Source of the DNA: Stenotrophomonas maltophilia
GTDB taxonomy: Bacteria > Pseudomonadota > Gammaproteobacteria > Xanthomonadales > Xanthomonadaceae
Direction: 5' to 3'
Length of the DNA: 64,000 nt
Assembly: GCF_003205835.1 (NCBI RefSeq)
Contig: NZ_CP029773.1
Location: 2,388,501 to 2,452,500 of the forward strand
Part shown: positions 1 through 8,970 of the stretch, in pieces
How the letters are laid out: every line of letters starts with the position of its first letter
How positions within the stretch are numbered: position 1 is the stretch's first letter
Position numbers and translations under genes: made by a program
The notes under the pieces: generated by a model
Seen by the model: the letters and a program-made list of their open reading frames with translations, nothing else
What the model was told of the DNA's origin: nothing
Databases searched by the model: none

Positions 1-1
1 C

Positions 2-298
2 ACCTCATTGAATCCGGCGTACCGGCTCGGCACGGTCTCGACCGTGTCGGGCAGTGATCTTCAGGTGTGCTCCGGCCCGAAAGACACCCCGCCCAGCGCC
101 GGACAGGCCGTGCAACTGGTGCGGCGCGAGCAGTTCGGTAATCCGAAGTTTGCGCCCACCTTCCGCGAGCGCCGTGTCGGTAAGGCGGAAATCGGTACGT
201 CGGTCTCCGGACGCTGCGTCGAGGCTCGTTTGGTGCAAGGCAAGGCACGCCGATACGACCAGGTATTCCCTGCGCTGGGAGATGCCACGCCCAAGTGA
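2..298 (+). CDS. 3' end of an unidentified protein (partial)
   Basis: An open frame enters from the left edge of the window and ends at the TGA at 296-298. The visible 98 or so residues have no family motif I recognise. The tail is basic (FRERRVG, LVQGKARRYDQV), with two cysteines (VCSGP and GRCVEARL). The true start is outside the window. It sits about 85 bases before the CusF-like gene on the same strand, so it may belong to the same metal-linked group, but that is only inferred from position. The antisense frame over the same stretch looks like a shadow. Confidence 0.4.
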   Translation, partial: TSLNPAYRLGTVSTVSGSDLQVCSGPKDTPPSAGQAVQLVRREQFGNPKFAPTFRERRVGKAEIGTSVSGRCVEARLVQGKARRYDQVFPALGDATPK

Positions 299-382
299 AA
301 TCGCTTCTTCGTTTCGTGGCAGCCGAATGTGCCGCCACTGCGTGTTGTTCAAATCCCGCTCAACCAACCAAAGGAGATCCAC

Positions 383-829
383 ATGAAACTTCAAGCCGTT
401 CTGTTTTTCACCGTCCTGCTGGCCGCCTGTTCGCAACAGCCCGGCAACGCGGAAGATCAACCCATGCCCGAGGCAACGCAGCAGCCGATGCCGAATGAAG
501 CGCCGTCATCCGCCGACACATCGGCCACCGCAACCACAAGCGCCGCCGACATGCAGATGACCGAAGCCGAGCACAAGCAAATGGCCGGTGATGCCCAGGC
601 GGCGACCATGGCCCTGGCGATGGGGACCGTCGAGTCAGTGGATGCCGCCGCCGGCAAGATCACCATCGCCCACGGTCCGGTCGAGGCATTGACGTGGCCG
701 GCGATGACCATGGCGTTCAAGGCATCGCCGGAGCAACTGGCGTCGGCGAAGCCCGGTCAGAAAGTGGAATTCGAATTCGAGTCCAAAGGCGCGGATAACA
801 CCATCACCCGCATCACGCCGATGAAATAG
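383..829 (+). CDS. cusF: CusF-like copper-binding lipoprotein
   Basis: The 148-residue product has an N-terminal signal ending in a lipobox (LLAACSQ, Cys about residue 14), so it is predicted to be a periplasmic lipoprotein. After a Met/Ala/Ser-rich linker containing DMQMTEAEHKQM, the C-terminal 75 residues match the CusF fold. The signature is GTVESVDAAAGKITIAHGPV, then LTWPAMTMAFK, where the Trp and the two Met residues are the Cu(I)/Ag(I) ligands known in CusF. The start at 383 is preferred over an upstream in-frame ATG at 329 because AAGGAG lies at 370-375 and the signal peptide begins there. Likely role: periplasmic Cu(I) chaperone or buffer. Confidence in the family is high; the partner pump is unknown. 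Confidence 0.86.
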   Translation: MKLQAVLFFTVLLAACSQQPGNAEDQPMPEATQQPMPNEAPSSADTSATATTSAADMQMTEAEHKQMAGDAQAATMALAMGTVESVDAAAGKITIAHGPVEALTWPAMTMAFKASPEQLASAKPGQKVEFEFESKGADNTITRITPMK

Positions 830-843
830 GCCATTGCATCATT

Positions 844-872
844 CCGAGAGGCGGCGCGTGGCTGCCTCTCGG
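844..872 (+). other. Intergenic stem-loop between cusF-like and P-II genes
   Basis: A perfect 9-bp inverted repeat, CCGAGAGGC (844-852) and GCCTCTCGG (864-872), encloses an 11-base loop. No T-tract follows, so a classic intrinsic terminator is not supported. It could stabilise the upstream transcript or attenuate read-through. Confidence 0.4.
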
Positions 873-895
873 TCCTCGCTTCGGAGGAGACTCGC

Positions 896-1282
896 ATGAA
901 CTTCAAACATGTGGTTGCCATCGTCAGGCCCGATGTACTGACTGCGCCGGAAGGTGCGCTCCGGGATCTGGGAATACGCGGGATGACCGTGATCAAGGTC
1001 CGCGGCATGGGCGAGCACGACGGCGTCGATTTTCTATCGCGCGATCATCTGTCCGATTACCTCAAGATGGAGTTCTACGTGGAGGTGCCGAAGGCGGACG
1101 CGCTGATTCGGACCATCATGGAAGTCGCGCGCTCCGACCTGCCGGGTGCGGGCATCGTGGCGGACAAGCCGGTCGAGTGGTTTTCCCGCGTCCCGAAAGG
1201 CGACGACACGTTGCCCGATGTGTTGGCTAGCCGCGGCCGTACGGGAGGGCTTCACGCAGCCTCGTACGGCATGGGTCCGTAA
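896..1282 (+). CDS. P-II family (GlnB/GlnK-like) signalling protein
   Basis: The 128-residue product begins MNFKHVVAIVRPDVL, the usual first beta-strand of P-II proteins. It continues with a GMTVIKVRGMG turn, a strand (MEFYVEVPKADALIRTIMEVA) and the GAGIVADKPVEWF segment typical of metal-linked P-II paralogues. GGAGGA at 883-888 supports the start. P-II proteins are trimeric sensors that dock on transporters or enzymes. Paralogues encoded beside heavy-metal efflux genes are thought to modulate those pumps, and that role is inferred here from context. The C-terminus (SRGRTGGLHAASYGMGP) is longer than in GlnB. A second P-II gene lies at 8650-8970. Confidence 0.8.
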   Translation: MNFKHVVAIVRPDVLTAPEGALRDLGIRGMTVIKVRGMGEHDGVDFLSRDHLSDYLKMEFYVEVPKADALIRTIMEVARSDLPGAGIVADKPVEWFSRVPKGDDTLPDVLASRGRTGGLHAASYGMGP

Positions 1283-1321
1283 TGGCAACCACATTGGCTG
1301 CCAGGATATGGAGCACCGATT

Positions 1322-2827
1322 ATGAGCAACGAGCAGCGAGAGGTCGTGGTTGTCACTGGCAGCAGTGGCTTCATCGGTACGGCGGTGGTCAAGAAGCTCG
1401 CGCAGCGGTATCGGGTCGTGGGCTTCGACCGCGGTGTTTCCACACATCCTCCGGCGGCCGCCGAATGCATCTGCGTCGACGTGACTTCCGATTCCAGCGT
1501 GGCCGCCGGCATGGAACGCCTGCGAACGGCGTACGGTGACCGCATTGCCTCGGTGATCCACCTTGCCGCTTATTTCGATCTCTCCGGCGAACCCAGTCCG
1601 CTGTACGAGGCGGTGACCGTCCGGGGCACTGAGCGACTGCTGCGCGCATTTGGGGACTTCGAACTGGAGCAGTTCGTATTCGTCAGCACGATGCTGGTGC
1701 ATACGCCTACCACGCCGGGCGCGCCGATCAATGAAGATGCACCGTTGGATCCCAGGTTCCCGTACCGGGCGTCGAAGATCCGCACCGAACAGCTGTTGCG
1801 GGAGCAGCACGGCGATATTCCGATCGTGCTCGTTCGGCCAGCCGGTGCATACGACGATCACGGCCATTCGGCATTTCTCGCTCAGCAGATTGCCCGGATC
1901 TACGAGCGCCAGCTGTCGAGCCATTTCTACCCCGGCGACGTTGCTACCGGCCAGCCGTTTCTGCATCTGGACGACCTGGTCGACGCGCTCGTGCGCATCG
2001 TCGAGCGGCGCGCGCAGTTGCCGCCGGAGCTGCCACTGCTGCTTGCCGAGCAGGATGCTCCGAGCTTCGATCGACTGCAGCACGAACTCGGATGCCTGAT
2101 CCACGGTGAAGCGTGGACGACGCATGAGGTACCCAGGACGCTGGCGCAGACCGGGGTCTGGATCGAAACGCAGGTGCTGCGCGAAGAGCCGTTCATCCGG
2201 CCCTGGATGGTCGAGATTTCCGATGACCACTACGAAGTCGACACTTCGCGCGCATTGGATCTGCTCGAATGGGCGCCGCGGCACCGCTTGCTCGAGGCGT
2301 TACCGACCATCGTGGCCGAACTCAAGCGCGATCCGGTCGGCTGGTACCGCGCCAACAAGCTCAATTCCTCCAAAGTAGCTGCACGTGGTGTGGAGGCGCA
2401 GGCCGCTGCATCCACGCATGAGCCAGGCGAATACGCCGACGGTCACGATACGGTCTCCGATAAACCCATGGAGGGCCGATGTGGACAGGAAATGGCAGGC
2501 AAAACTGCCGAAGGCAAATGCGGAAACGCGATGACCGCGACGGGCAAGGTCGCCGAAGGCCGGTGCGGAGAGGCGATGTCGACGAAGACCGGCGACGAAG
2601 GCATGAGCGGGCATATGGCCGGCATGCGCAAGCTGCACTTCAACCTGCTCTGGGTCCATTACCTCAACCTGCTGCTGGGTGCGTGGCTGATGACCAGCCC
2701 GGTCATCCTCGGCGGTGACACTGTCTTCAGCGATGCCATATGGCGCGTGACGCAGGAACGCGGCCTGTCGGATCGGCACTGCGCAGCCAGTGGCTGGCCC
2801 GCAGCGACCTGTTCAGCGGCGCGCTGA
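1322..2827 (+). CDS. NAD-dependent epimerase (extended SDR), N-terminal part of a frameshifted SDR-SPW-VKOR fusion
   Basis: Residues 1-320 form an extended short-chain dehydrogenase/epimerase: Rossmann motif TGSSGFIG near residue 12, a HLAAYFD strand, and the catalytic YRASK (YxxxK). A hydrophilic segment follows with three Cys/Met repeats (EGRCGQEM, EGKCGNAM, EGRCGEAM), a probable metal-binding or redox spacer. An SPW-type membrane repeat then begins (WVHYLNLLLGAWLMTSP). The frame ends in nonsense after RGLSD, and the continuation is found in another frame as the next entry. Inserting one C at about 2774 (GATCGG to GATCCGG) would join the two halves through DPALRSQW. I read both as one gene, 1322-4014, broken by a 1-nt deletion that may be a sequencing error. 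Confidence 0.78.
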   Translation: MSNEQREVVVVTGSSGFIGTAVVKKLAQRYRVVGFDRGVSTHPPAAAECICVDVTSDSSVAAGMERLRTAYGDRIASVIHLAAYFDLSGEPSPLYEAVTVRGTERLLRAFGDFELEQFVFVSTMLVHTPTTPGAPINEDAPLDPRFPYRASKIRTEQLLREQHGDIPIVLVRPAGAYDDHGHSAFLAQQIARIYERQLSSHFYPGDVATGQPFLHLDDLVDALVRIVERRAQLPPELPLLLAEQDAPSFDRLQHELGCLIHGEAWTTHEVPRTLAQTGVWIETQVLREEPFIRPWMVEISDDHYEVDTSRALDLLEWAPRHRLLEALPTIVAELKRDPVGWYRANKLNSSKVAARGVEAQAAASTHEPGEYADGHDTVSDKPMEGRCGQEMAGKTAEGKCGNAMTATGKVAEGRCGEAMSTKTGDEGMSGHMAGMRKLHFNLLWVHYLNLLLGAWLMTSPVILGGDTVFSDAIWRVTQERGLSDRHCAASGWPAATCSAAR

Positions 2828-4014
2828 TCATGTTGTTCTCGATGATGTCGCTCACGCCGCGGCTGGCTTGGGCGCAGTGGGCCAATGCTGCGGTCGGTGC
2901 GTGGCTGCTGTTCGCCCCGCTGGTGATGTGGGCGCCGAGTGAAGCGGTCTATGCCAACGACACGATGGTGGGTGCGCTGGTGATCACATTCTCCATCCTG
3001 GTGCCGATGATGCCGGGCATGAGCATGGCGGGAATGATGGATTCCTCCGACATGCCCCCCGGCTGGACCTATTCGCCGTCCACGTACCTGCAGCGCCTGC
3101 CGATCATCGCGTTGGGTGCAGTGGGATTCCTGATTTCGCGACATCTGGCGGCCTACCAGCTCGGTCATATCGAAGGCGCCTGGGAACCGTTCTTCGCCGG
3201 CATGCATGGCCTGAACGGTACCGAGACGATCATTACCTCGGACGTATCCAAGGCCTGGCCGATCGCCGACGCTGGCCTTGGCGCGGTCGCGTATCTGTTC
3301 GAGATCCTGATGGGCGCCATGGGTGGCCGGCAACGCTGGCGCACCATGCCCTGGATGGTGACCATGTTCGGCATCCTCGTGGTGCCTCTGGGCATCGTCA
3401 GCATCTACTTCATCATCATCCAGCCGATCGTCATCGGCACATGGTGCACGCTGTGCCTGCTTGCCGGCATCGCGATGCTGATCATGATCCCGTACAGCCT
3501 CGACGAACTCATCGCGATGGGCCAGTTTCTGGCGCAGAGCGTGCGCCGCGGCGAACCGTTCTGGCGCACGTTCTTCCAGGGCGGCGCCCAGCCTTACGAC
3601 GGCCGCGATGCGCACCCCGATTTCGATGCGCCTCTCGTGCAAGCGGCGCGCTCCGCGATTCGCGGCATCACGCTGCCTTGGACGCTGCTCGTGAGCACAA
3701 CATTAGGGGCATGGCTGATGGTCACGCGGCTGACATTCGACGCAGAGCCGCCCATGGCCGACAGCGACCACCTGGTCGGCGCGCTGATCGTGACCACCGC
3801 CGTGATCGCGATGGCCGAAGTGGCACGCCCGGTACGTTTCGTGAACATCGGGTTTGGCGCATGGCTGCTCGTAGCGCCATGGATGCTCGGCGGAGCGTCG
3901 ATGCCCGCCACATGGAACGGCGTGCTGGTGGGACTCGCCATCATCGCATTGAGCCTGCCGCGGGGTACGCGCAGCAAAGAGCATTACGGCAACTGGGACC
4001 GTTTTGTGGTGTAG
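2740..4014 (+). CDS. SPW-repeat and vitamin K epoxide reductase (VKOR) membrane domain, C-terminal part of the same broken fusion
   Basis: This frame carries the rest of the preceding protein; its ATG at 2740 is probably not a natural start. Several membrane helices precede a VKOR-like four-helix domain with the CxxC pair GTWCTLCL, the thiol-oxidising centre of VKOR homologues. A further pair of SPW-type repeats (TTLGAWLMVTRL, FGAWLLVAPWMLGG) ends the protein. VKOR homologues reoxidise periplasmic disulfide machinery with quinones. Fusion to an SDR and to SPW repeats suggests a redox repair role linked to the neighbouring metal genes, which is inference. The domain assignment is good; the exact boundary with the upstream frame depends on the indel near 2774. 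Confidence 0.74.
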   Translation: MARDAGTRPVGSALRSQWLARSDLFSGALIMLFSMMSLTPRLAWAQWANAAVGAWLLFAPLVMWAPSEAVYANDTMVGALVITFSILVPMMPGMSMAGMMDSSDMPPGWTYSPSTYLQRLPIIALGAVGFLISRHLAAYQLGHIEGAWEPFFAGMHGLNGTETIITSDVSKAWPIADAGLGAVAYLFEILMGAMGGRQRWRTMPWMVTMFGILVVPLGIVSIYFIIIQPIVIGTWCTLCLLAGIAMLIMIPYSLDELIAMGQFLAQSVRRGEPFWRTFFQGGAQPYDGRDAHPDFDAPLVQAARSAIRGITLPWTLLVSTTLGAWLMVTRLTFDAEPPMADSDHLVGALIVTTAVIAMAEVARPVRFVNIGFGAWLLVAPWMLGGASMPATWNGVLVGLAIIALSLPRGTRSKEHYGNWDRFVV

Positions 4015-4343
4015 AGCGAAACGACATACGCCTTGAAGCGGGTCGTGCCCAGTGACGCTTAAATCTAATACGGAATAATGTTGAACTATCCTGGCCCGAG
4101 GTGATCGGGAGGGCAGCGCCAGGCCGGAACCGGTACGTATCCATCCATCTGTCTGATATTGGCTGCCGGAGCCAAAGACCATAAAAAAATCCTCGAGTTC
4201 GCTTTCTTGAAGTCGGCGATACCCGGCAGGCCGCTCGGCGGTATCGTCACATCGACGGTATGGCCACTCTGCTAATGATCGCATTCCGCTCTGGGGGCCT
4301 TGTAAAGTCGCTGATTGCGAGTAAATCGACTTGGAGATTGACC
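4015..4343. other. Intergenic region without a recognisable gene
   Basis: This 329-base stretch has short frames on both strands that overlap neighbouring genes, and none has a convincing start or composition. It is somewhat more AT-rich around 4060-4090 (AAATCTAATACGGAATAATG). I see no terminator, tRNA or repeat. Confidence 0.4.
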
Positions 4344-4556
4344 ATGATCGACCGCAAGAAAGAGATTGCCAAATTCTTCTGTGGGTTTGAGACCTTTCAT
4401 ACGCTCTTCCATGCCTATTTGTGGCTCTCTGGCACCACATTCGCAGCTTTCGGGATCACTACCACTCCAGCTTGGAATGCCGCGGGCACGATCCTCAACA
4501 GCGCAATTGCCGTCATCCTCGGCGTCTACGGATGGAAGCAACGGAAGTTGGCATGA
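4344..4556 (+). CDS. Small inner-membrane protein (70 aa), function unknown
   Basis: The product begins MIDRKKEIAKFFCGFETFHT and is mostly two hydrophobic stretches (HAYLWLSGTTFAAFGI and AAGTILNSAIAVILGVYGW), ending in the basic tail KQRKLA. GGAG at 4333-4336 places the start at 4344, not at the in-frame ATG at 4260. It resembles small hydrophobic proteins common beside metal or stress loci. I do not recognise a specific family. It stands alone on this strand between the VKOR fusion and the convergent MAPEG gene. Confidence 0.6.
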   Translation: MIDRKKEIAKFFCGFETFHTLFHAYLWLSGTTFAAFGITTTPAWNAAGTILNSAIAVILGVYGWKQRKLA

Positions 4557-4659
4557 AGAGCGGCAGTCGTGGAACGCTGAAGGTGGGCGGCGGGCAACAA
4601 GGAGACAATGTGCAAGATCGCTCGCGCGAAATGGCGTGCTCTCCGCTCGCCCACTGCAA

Positions 4660-5244
4660 CTACGCGAACAACTGCCGAGTGATCAAAAAGAGGGCCCATG
4701 CATAGCCCAACAAAGTCGGAAGCACCGTCAGCACAAATCCGAAGCCTCGGCCCGGCGCGCCCCTTTGGTATCCGAGGAAAAACGTCACTCGTCCTATGCC
4801 AAAAAGCACCGCAGCACTGACGAGGAGCGAAAGCGCTGGCCCCGCGAGCAGCGTGATCAGCGCCAGGTAGGCGCCGCTGGCGAGCACGGCCTGTTCCAGG
4901 CTGTTCTGAAGGAACGCGATCCGAATCGCCACGCGCGGACTGGGTGGGCCATAGGCCGAGCCCCGAATATCCTGGGCCGACCGCCGCCGGCCGCGGGAGA
5001 CCGCCCCGACGCCCATCGCCACCCAGATCAGTAGAAACACCTGCAGGCGAGCCCAGAACACGAACCGATCGGTCAGCGCTTCGGGAAAGTCGAAGTATCT
5101 CGGCAGCAGCAAATAGCCCGCAAACAGTCCGACAACACAGGCAACCACGCCCAACCCTGCAACCTTGAATAAGCCTCGACGCTGGTGGGCCAGATCCACG
5201 AGTGGGTCCGCATCGGGTATGTTGGGTTTCGATCCTGCATGCAT
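4660..5244 (-). CDS. MAPEG-family membrane protein
   Basis: The 194-residue product has four predicted membrane helices. It contains the MAPEG-like core: RVAIRIAFLQNSLEQAVLASGAY followed by IGRVTFFLGYQRGAPGRGFGF and VLTVLPTLLGY. MAPEG members are membrane glutathione-dependent or eicosanoid-metabolism-like proteins; bacterial members are poorly characterised. It is the last gene of the minus-strand metal cluster, 67 bases downstream of the dihydrolipoyl dehydrogenase gene, and may be co-transcribed with it. A thiol or redox role fits the neighbours but is inference. Confidence 0.78.
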   Translation of the reverse strand: MHAGSKPNIPDADPLVDLAHQRRGLFKVAGLGVVACVVGLFAGYLLLPRYFDFPEALTDRFVFWARLQVFLLIWVAMGVGAVSRGRRRSAQDIRGSAYGPPSPRVAIRIAFLQNSLEQAVLASGAYLALITLLAGPALSLLVSAAVLFGIGRVTFFLGYQRGAPGRGFGFVLTVLPTLLGYAWALFLITRQLFA

Positions 5245-5311
5245 GGGATGCCTCCCAGTCGTTAAGTTCTATGCTCGCAGTCGCGCCGAGCCTGTTACCA
5301 CGTTGCAGTGG

Positions 5312-6718
5312 TTAGACGTGTAGCGCCCAGTTGTCCACGGCCATGGCCGCCTCTTTGAGCGCCTCGGGCAAGGTGGGATGGGCATGGCAGCTGCGGGCGA
5401 TGTCCTCTGCCGATCCGTGGAACTCCATGGCGACCACCGCTTCGTGGATGAGCGACCCGGCCTCCGGGCCGATGATGTGCACGCCCAACACGCGATCGGT
5501 CGTCGCATCGGCGAGGATCTTCACGAAACCATCAGTCTGGGCTTTGGCGCGGGCACGACTGTTGGCACTGAATGGGAAACGGCCAACCTTGTAGCTCACC
5601 CCGGCAGCCTTCAGGGCTTCTTCGGTCTGGCCCACGGAGGCGACTTCGGGCGCCGTGTAGACGACCGCCGGAATGGCGCCGTAGTTGACGTGTCCCGGCA
5701 GTCCGGCCAATTGCTCGGCCAAGGCGACACCTTCCTCGGTGGCTTTGTGCGCCAGCATGGGACCGCCGATCACATCGCCAATGGCGTAAATGCCGTCCAC
5801 ATTCGTGCGCCAGTGCTCGTCCACTTGGATATAACCCTTCCGATCCCGTGTGATACCGATGGCGTCCAGTCCCAACCCGTCGGTAAAGGGCCGGCGTCCG
5901 ATCGATACCAGCACATAGTCGGCGCGAATCTCCTCGCTCGGGCCGCCCTGGGCCGGTTCTACCGTTAATACGATTTCATCGTCCTCGCTTCGCGCGCCCG
6001 TCACCTTCTGCGAAAGCCGGAATACGAAGCCCTGTTCCTCCAGCACCTTGTGCAGGGCTTGAGAAAGCTCGATGTCCATTCCCGAAGTGACGCGATCGAG
6101 ATACTCGATTACGGTGACGTTTGCCCCCAAGCGCCTCCAGACCGATCCCAGCTCCAGGCCGACATAACCTGCGCCGATCACCACGAGATGCTTGGGCACT
6201 TCCGGCAAGGCCAATGCGCCGGTGGAAGAGACGATGCGTGCTTCGTCGATCGGTACGCCGGACAAGGTCGCGCTGTCGGAGCCGGTGGCGATGACGATGG
6301 AAGTGGCAGTCAGCGTCTGTGTAGCGCCGTTACTGTCGATCAGGGTGACCTGTCCAGGCGCGGGTATCGATCCGGTGCCGACCAGCCGCGCGATCTTGTG
6401 CTTGCGCATGAGAAAGTCGATGCCATTGCCCAGCCCCGACACGACGTTGTCCTTATGCGTCATCAGCTGTAGCAGATTCAGCCGCAGGCCCTCGAACTCG
6501 ACGCCGTGTTCGGCGAACTCCGTGCGGGCGGCGATGAAGCGTTCGGAGGATTCGAGCAGCGCCTTCGACGGAATGCAGCCGACGTTGAGGCAGGTACCGC
6601 CCAGCCGTTGGCGGCTCTCGATGCACGCGACGCGCAGCCCCAGCTGGGCGGCACGAATGGCGGCGGGATAGCCGCCCGGGCCGCCGCCGATAATGACGAC
6701 ATCGTAGTGCTCGCTCAT
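5312..6718 (-). CDS. lpdA: Dihydrolipoyl dehydrogenase-type flavoprotein
   Basis: The 468-residue product has the FAD-binding GGGPGGY at residues 11-17 and the redox disulfide GGTCLNVGC (Cys43/Cys48). It also has an NAD-binding GAGYVGLELG and the C-terminal His-bearing HAHPTLPEAL of the partner active site. All features of an active FAD disulfide oxidoreductase are present. The start at 6718 follows a GGAG inside the end of lspA, three bases after the lspA stop. A longer upstream frame exists but only shadows lspA. No 2-oxoacid dehydrogenase genes are nearby. Its place in a Pb/Cd/Zn cluster suggests it supplies reducing power or repairs oxidised thiols under metal stress. It could be a metal-stress paralogue of the housekeeping enzyme. 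Confidence 0.93.
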   Translation of the reverse strand: MSEHYDVVIIGGGPGGYPAAIRAAQLGLRVACIESRQRLGGTCLNVGCIPSKALLESSERFIAARTEFAEHGVEFEGLRLNLLQLMTHKDNVVSGLGNGIDFLMRKHKIARLVGTGSIPAPGQVTLIDSNGATQTLTATSIVIATGSDSATLSGVPIDEARIVSSTGALALPEVPKHLVVIGAGYVGLELGSVWRRLGANVTVIEYLDRVTSGMDIELSQALHKVLEEQGFVFRLSQKVTGARSEDDEIVLTVEPAQGGPSEEIRADYVLVSIGRRPFTDGLGLDAIGITRDRKGYIQVDEHWRTNVDGIYAIGDVIGGPMLAHKATEEGVALAEQLAGLPGHVNYGAIPAVVYTAPEVASVGQTEEALKAAGVSYKVGRFPFSANSRARAKAQTDGFVKILADATTDRVLGVHIIGPEAGSLIHEAVVAMEFHGSAEDIARSCHAHPTLPEALKEAAMAVDNWALHV

Positions 6719-6720
6719 GT

Positions 6721-7248
6721 TCAGCTCCGAGTGGTGTTGCCTGAAGTACGACCCGACCCCAACACGCCGTGCAGCGCGATCGCGATGGCTCCGACCATGA
6801 TGGCCGAATCGCTGAGGTTGAACGCCGGCCAGTAGTAATCGCGCCAGTGCCATTGGATGAAGTCCACCACGTGGCCGCGCAGCGATCGGTCGATGACATT
6901 GCTCAGCGCGCCGCCGATGACCAACGCGTAGGGCAACGCAACCTTGTAGGCGGAGCGTGGCGTCTGGTATAGCCAGTAGGCCAGGAGCCCGCTGATACCC
7001 AACGCCAGGATGCTAAACACAACCTGCTGCCAGCCGCCGGCATCGCTGAGGAAGCTGAAAGCCGCGCCGGTGTTGTAGCTGCGGTACCAGTTCCACACGC
7101 CCTCGATCACCGGAACTGCGGTGTACTCGGGCAGCGCGGTGACCACCCAGTGCTTGCTGGCCTGGTCCAGTGCAATCACCAGCAAGGAGACCGTCAACCA
7201 AATGAGACCGTTAGGGATTGGAGCCGCGTTCTTGCGATTAGTGTTCAT
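6721..7248 (-). CDS. lspA: Lipoprotein signal peptidase II
   Basis: The 175-residue product has four membrane helices and the aspartyl-protease motifs of LspA: NTGAAFSF, then [19 protein letters not shown] (first Asp) and [13 protein letters not shown] (second Asp). A Ser replaces the Gly or Ala usually seen just before each motif. It overlaps the upstream exchanger gene by 11 bases and is followed three bases later by lpdA, so the three are translationally linked. lspA paralogues are known passengers of lead and cadmium resistance loci (the pbr operons), where they may mature metal-cluster lipoproteins; this window encodes several. The housekeeping lspA is presumably elsewhere. Confidence 0.92.
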   Translation of the reverse strand: MNTNRKNAAPIPNGLIWLTVSLLVIALDQASKHWVVTALPEYTAVPVIEGVWNWYRSYNTGAAFSFLSDAGGWQQVVFSILALGISGLLAYWLYQTPRSAYKVALPYALVIGGALSNVIDRSLRGHVVDFIQWHWRDYYWPAFNLSDSAIMVGAIAIALHGVLGSGRTSGNTTRS

Positions 7249-8503
7249 GGGGGCCCTCGTCGACGGCTGGACGCTTGTTCCATGCGGCGCCCACCAGCGC
7301 CGGCAACTGCCGGAAGTTGCGCGTCAGCAGAAGCACCGCGAGCCCGAGGTAGATCCACGCCATTGTGGTCAGCACGGCGATCTCTCGTGCCGGTGTGGCC
7401 TGGTAGAAGAACGCAAGCCCCAGCTGGGTCAGGAACAGGACCGCCAGCGCGATGGCGCCCCACACACTCAGGCGCAGCTGCAGCAACAGCGCAAGGGCGA
7501 ACAGCGACTGGGTCGCGGTGAGGAAGAATTCCTCATGCTGGCGGGCATCTAGCGGCAAGCTCGTCAGTTCTCCAGCGCCGATGCTCATCGCAATGGGCAG
7601 CATGCCGACCAGCAAGGTCCATTGGTTGATCTTGTCGCTGATCATCGTAGTCAGCCCAGCGCGGGCGCGGCCGTCGAGCACGAACAGGACCGCGATCGTC
7701 ACCGCCGGCGCTTCACTGGCGAGCGGCGCCAGCCATTGGATCAGCAGGAACTCGTCAATGCCCAGGCGGCGACCGGAGGCCACCAGCGACTCGGCGAACG
7801 GCTCGGCGGATAGCAGGATCACGGTGGCGGCAAGCACGCTCATGGCGCCCATCACCGTCCAGCGACGCACCGGTGAGAAGGTGGCGATCACCGCTCCAGG
7901 GCCGGGTTCCTCGTCTTCTTCCTCCTCTTCGTTCTCTGCCCGCGACACCCGCCACAAATAGGTACCGAACAACGCGCCGAGCACGAGGAAATCGAAGATG
8001 CTGATGCGGTCCTTGAGCACGATCACGAACGCATACGCGCTTGCCAACGCCAGGAAAGCGATCTCGACCGTGTTCTCCGGCTGCAGCGCGATGCCGCGCT
8101 TGCGCGAACGCCACCAGTGCAACCCGACCAGCAGTGGCCAGGCCAAGCCGATCAACAAGCGGTTGGCGCCAGTCATGTTGGCCGCGGCATAGGCGACGTA
8201 GCCCGACGCGGGATCCTGACCAGCGCGGTAGGCGTAGTAGAAATCCACGGCGTACTCGGGCAGCACGGTGATCAAGGCGACGACAGCGAGCACGAAGCCG
8301 GTGGCGATGTACTTCTCCGCCGCCTCCGCGCCCCACGACAACAGGAAACCCGCCGCCAGGATTGCCAGGCCGAACAGCGCTGCATCCGCCAGCACTCCGG
8401 CGCTGCGATCGGTCAGGCGTAGGACCAAGGCCGGCAGCACTGCCAGTACCGCCACAGCCACGGGGATGACAAGTTCGCGAATGGCGTTGTGCTGTCGGGT
8501 CAT
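7238..8503 (-). CDS. CaCA-type sodium/calcium exchanger family membrane protein
   Basis: The 421-residue, highly hydrophobic product has two homologous membrane halves separated by an acidic cytoplasmic loop ([14 protein letters not shown]). Each half carries an alpha-repeat-like motif with acidic residues in a helix: [15 protein letters not shown] in the first and [17 protein letters not shown] in the second. This is the pattern of cation/Ca2+ exchangers. AAGGAGCC precedes the start. The acidic loop could bind divalent cations. Being co-transcribed with lspA and downstream of a CzcCBA-P-II cluster, it is a plausible H+/divalent-metal antiporter. Ca2+ specificity cannot be told from the sequence. 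Confidence 0.8.
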   Translation of the reverse strand: MTRQHNAIRELVIPVAVAVLAVLPALVLRLTDRSAGVLADAALFGLAILAAGFLLSWGAEAAEKYIATGFVLAVVALITVLPEYAVDFYYAYRAGQDPASGYVAYAAANMTGANRLLIGLAWPLLVGLHWWRSRKRGIALQPENTVEIAFLALASAYAFVIVLKDRISIFDFLVLGALFGTYLWRVSRAENEEEEEDEEPGPGAVIATFSPVRRWTVMGAMSVLAATVILLSAEPFAESLVASGRRLGIDEFLLIQWLAPLASEAPAVTIAVLFVLDGRARAGLTTMISDKINQWTLLVGMLPIAMSIGAGELTSLPLDARQHEEFFLTATQSLFALALLLQLRLSVWGAIALAVLFLTQLGLAFFYQATPAREIAVLTTMAWIYLGLAVLLLTRNFRQLPALVGAAWNKRPAVDEGPHEH

Positions 8504-8649
8504 CGCTGACGGCTCCTTGATAGATGAAGGCAGTGAAGGTGTGCGTGGCCGCGCCCTTAGGTGATTGAAGGCCCGACAACGCGGTCGGCATGGGAAGGAT
8601 GGACGAACGCAACAATCAGCTTCATAACATACTCCTGAAGCGAGTACCG

Positions 8650-8970
8650 TTACGGGGCGCCATCAATCACAAACGCCTGTTCGACCGAACTCACGTAAAC
8701 CGCACCTGCGTCTGTGCGGCCGGTGCGTCCGACGCGGCGAAAGATTTCGACCGCGCGCTCCACGTCGCCGTCCTCGCAGAACAGTTCCATCTGCACTTCG
8801 TTGATCACCTGATCGCCAAACTCGACCGAATACTGCTGCTCGCGCGCACTGAGTGCGCGCAGCAGGCCCTTGACGTCGAACAGGGAAAGCCGCCGGAACC
8901 CGGCGGCCTCCAACTCATGGATCAGATCGGCGACCCGGTTGCGATGTACGAAAGCCTTGATCTGTTTCAT
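8650..8970 (-). CDS. P-II family protein linked to the RND efflux pump
   Basis: The 106-residue product begins MKQIKAFVHRNRVADLIHEL and contains the P-II core (FRRLSLFDVKGLL, VQMELFCEDGDVERAVEIFRRVGRTGR, DAGAVYVSSVEQAFVI). The start at 8970 shares one base with the czcA stop (TGATG) and follows AGGAG, indicating translational coupling to the pump. P-II proteins encoded with CzcA/CusA-type pumps are presumed to sense metal or energy state and tune the transporter. It is the second P-II gene in the window and is clearly divergent from the one at 896-1282. Confidence 0.85.
   Translation of the reverse strand: MKQIKAFVHRNRVADLIHELEAAGFRRLSLFDVKGLLRALSAREQQYSVEFGDQVINEVQMELFCEDGDVERAVEIFRRVGRTGRTDAGAVYVSSVEQAFVIDGAP

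Noticed and set aside
1034..2284. A 416-residue minus-strand reading frame
   Set aside because: It is antisense to the P-II and SDR genes, which have proper starts, ribosome sites and motifs.
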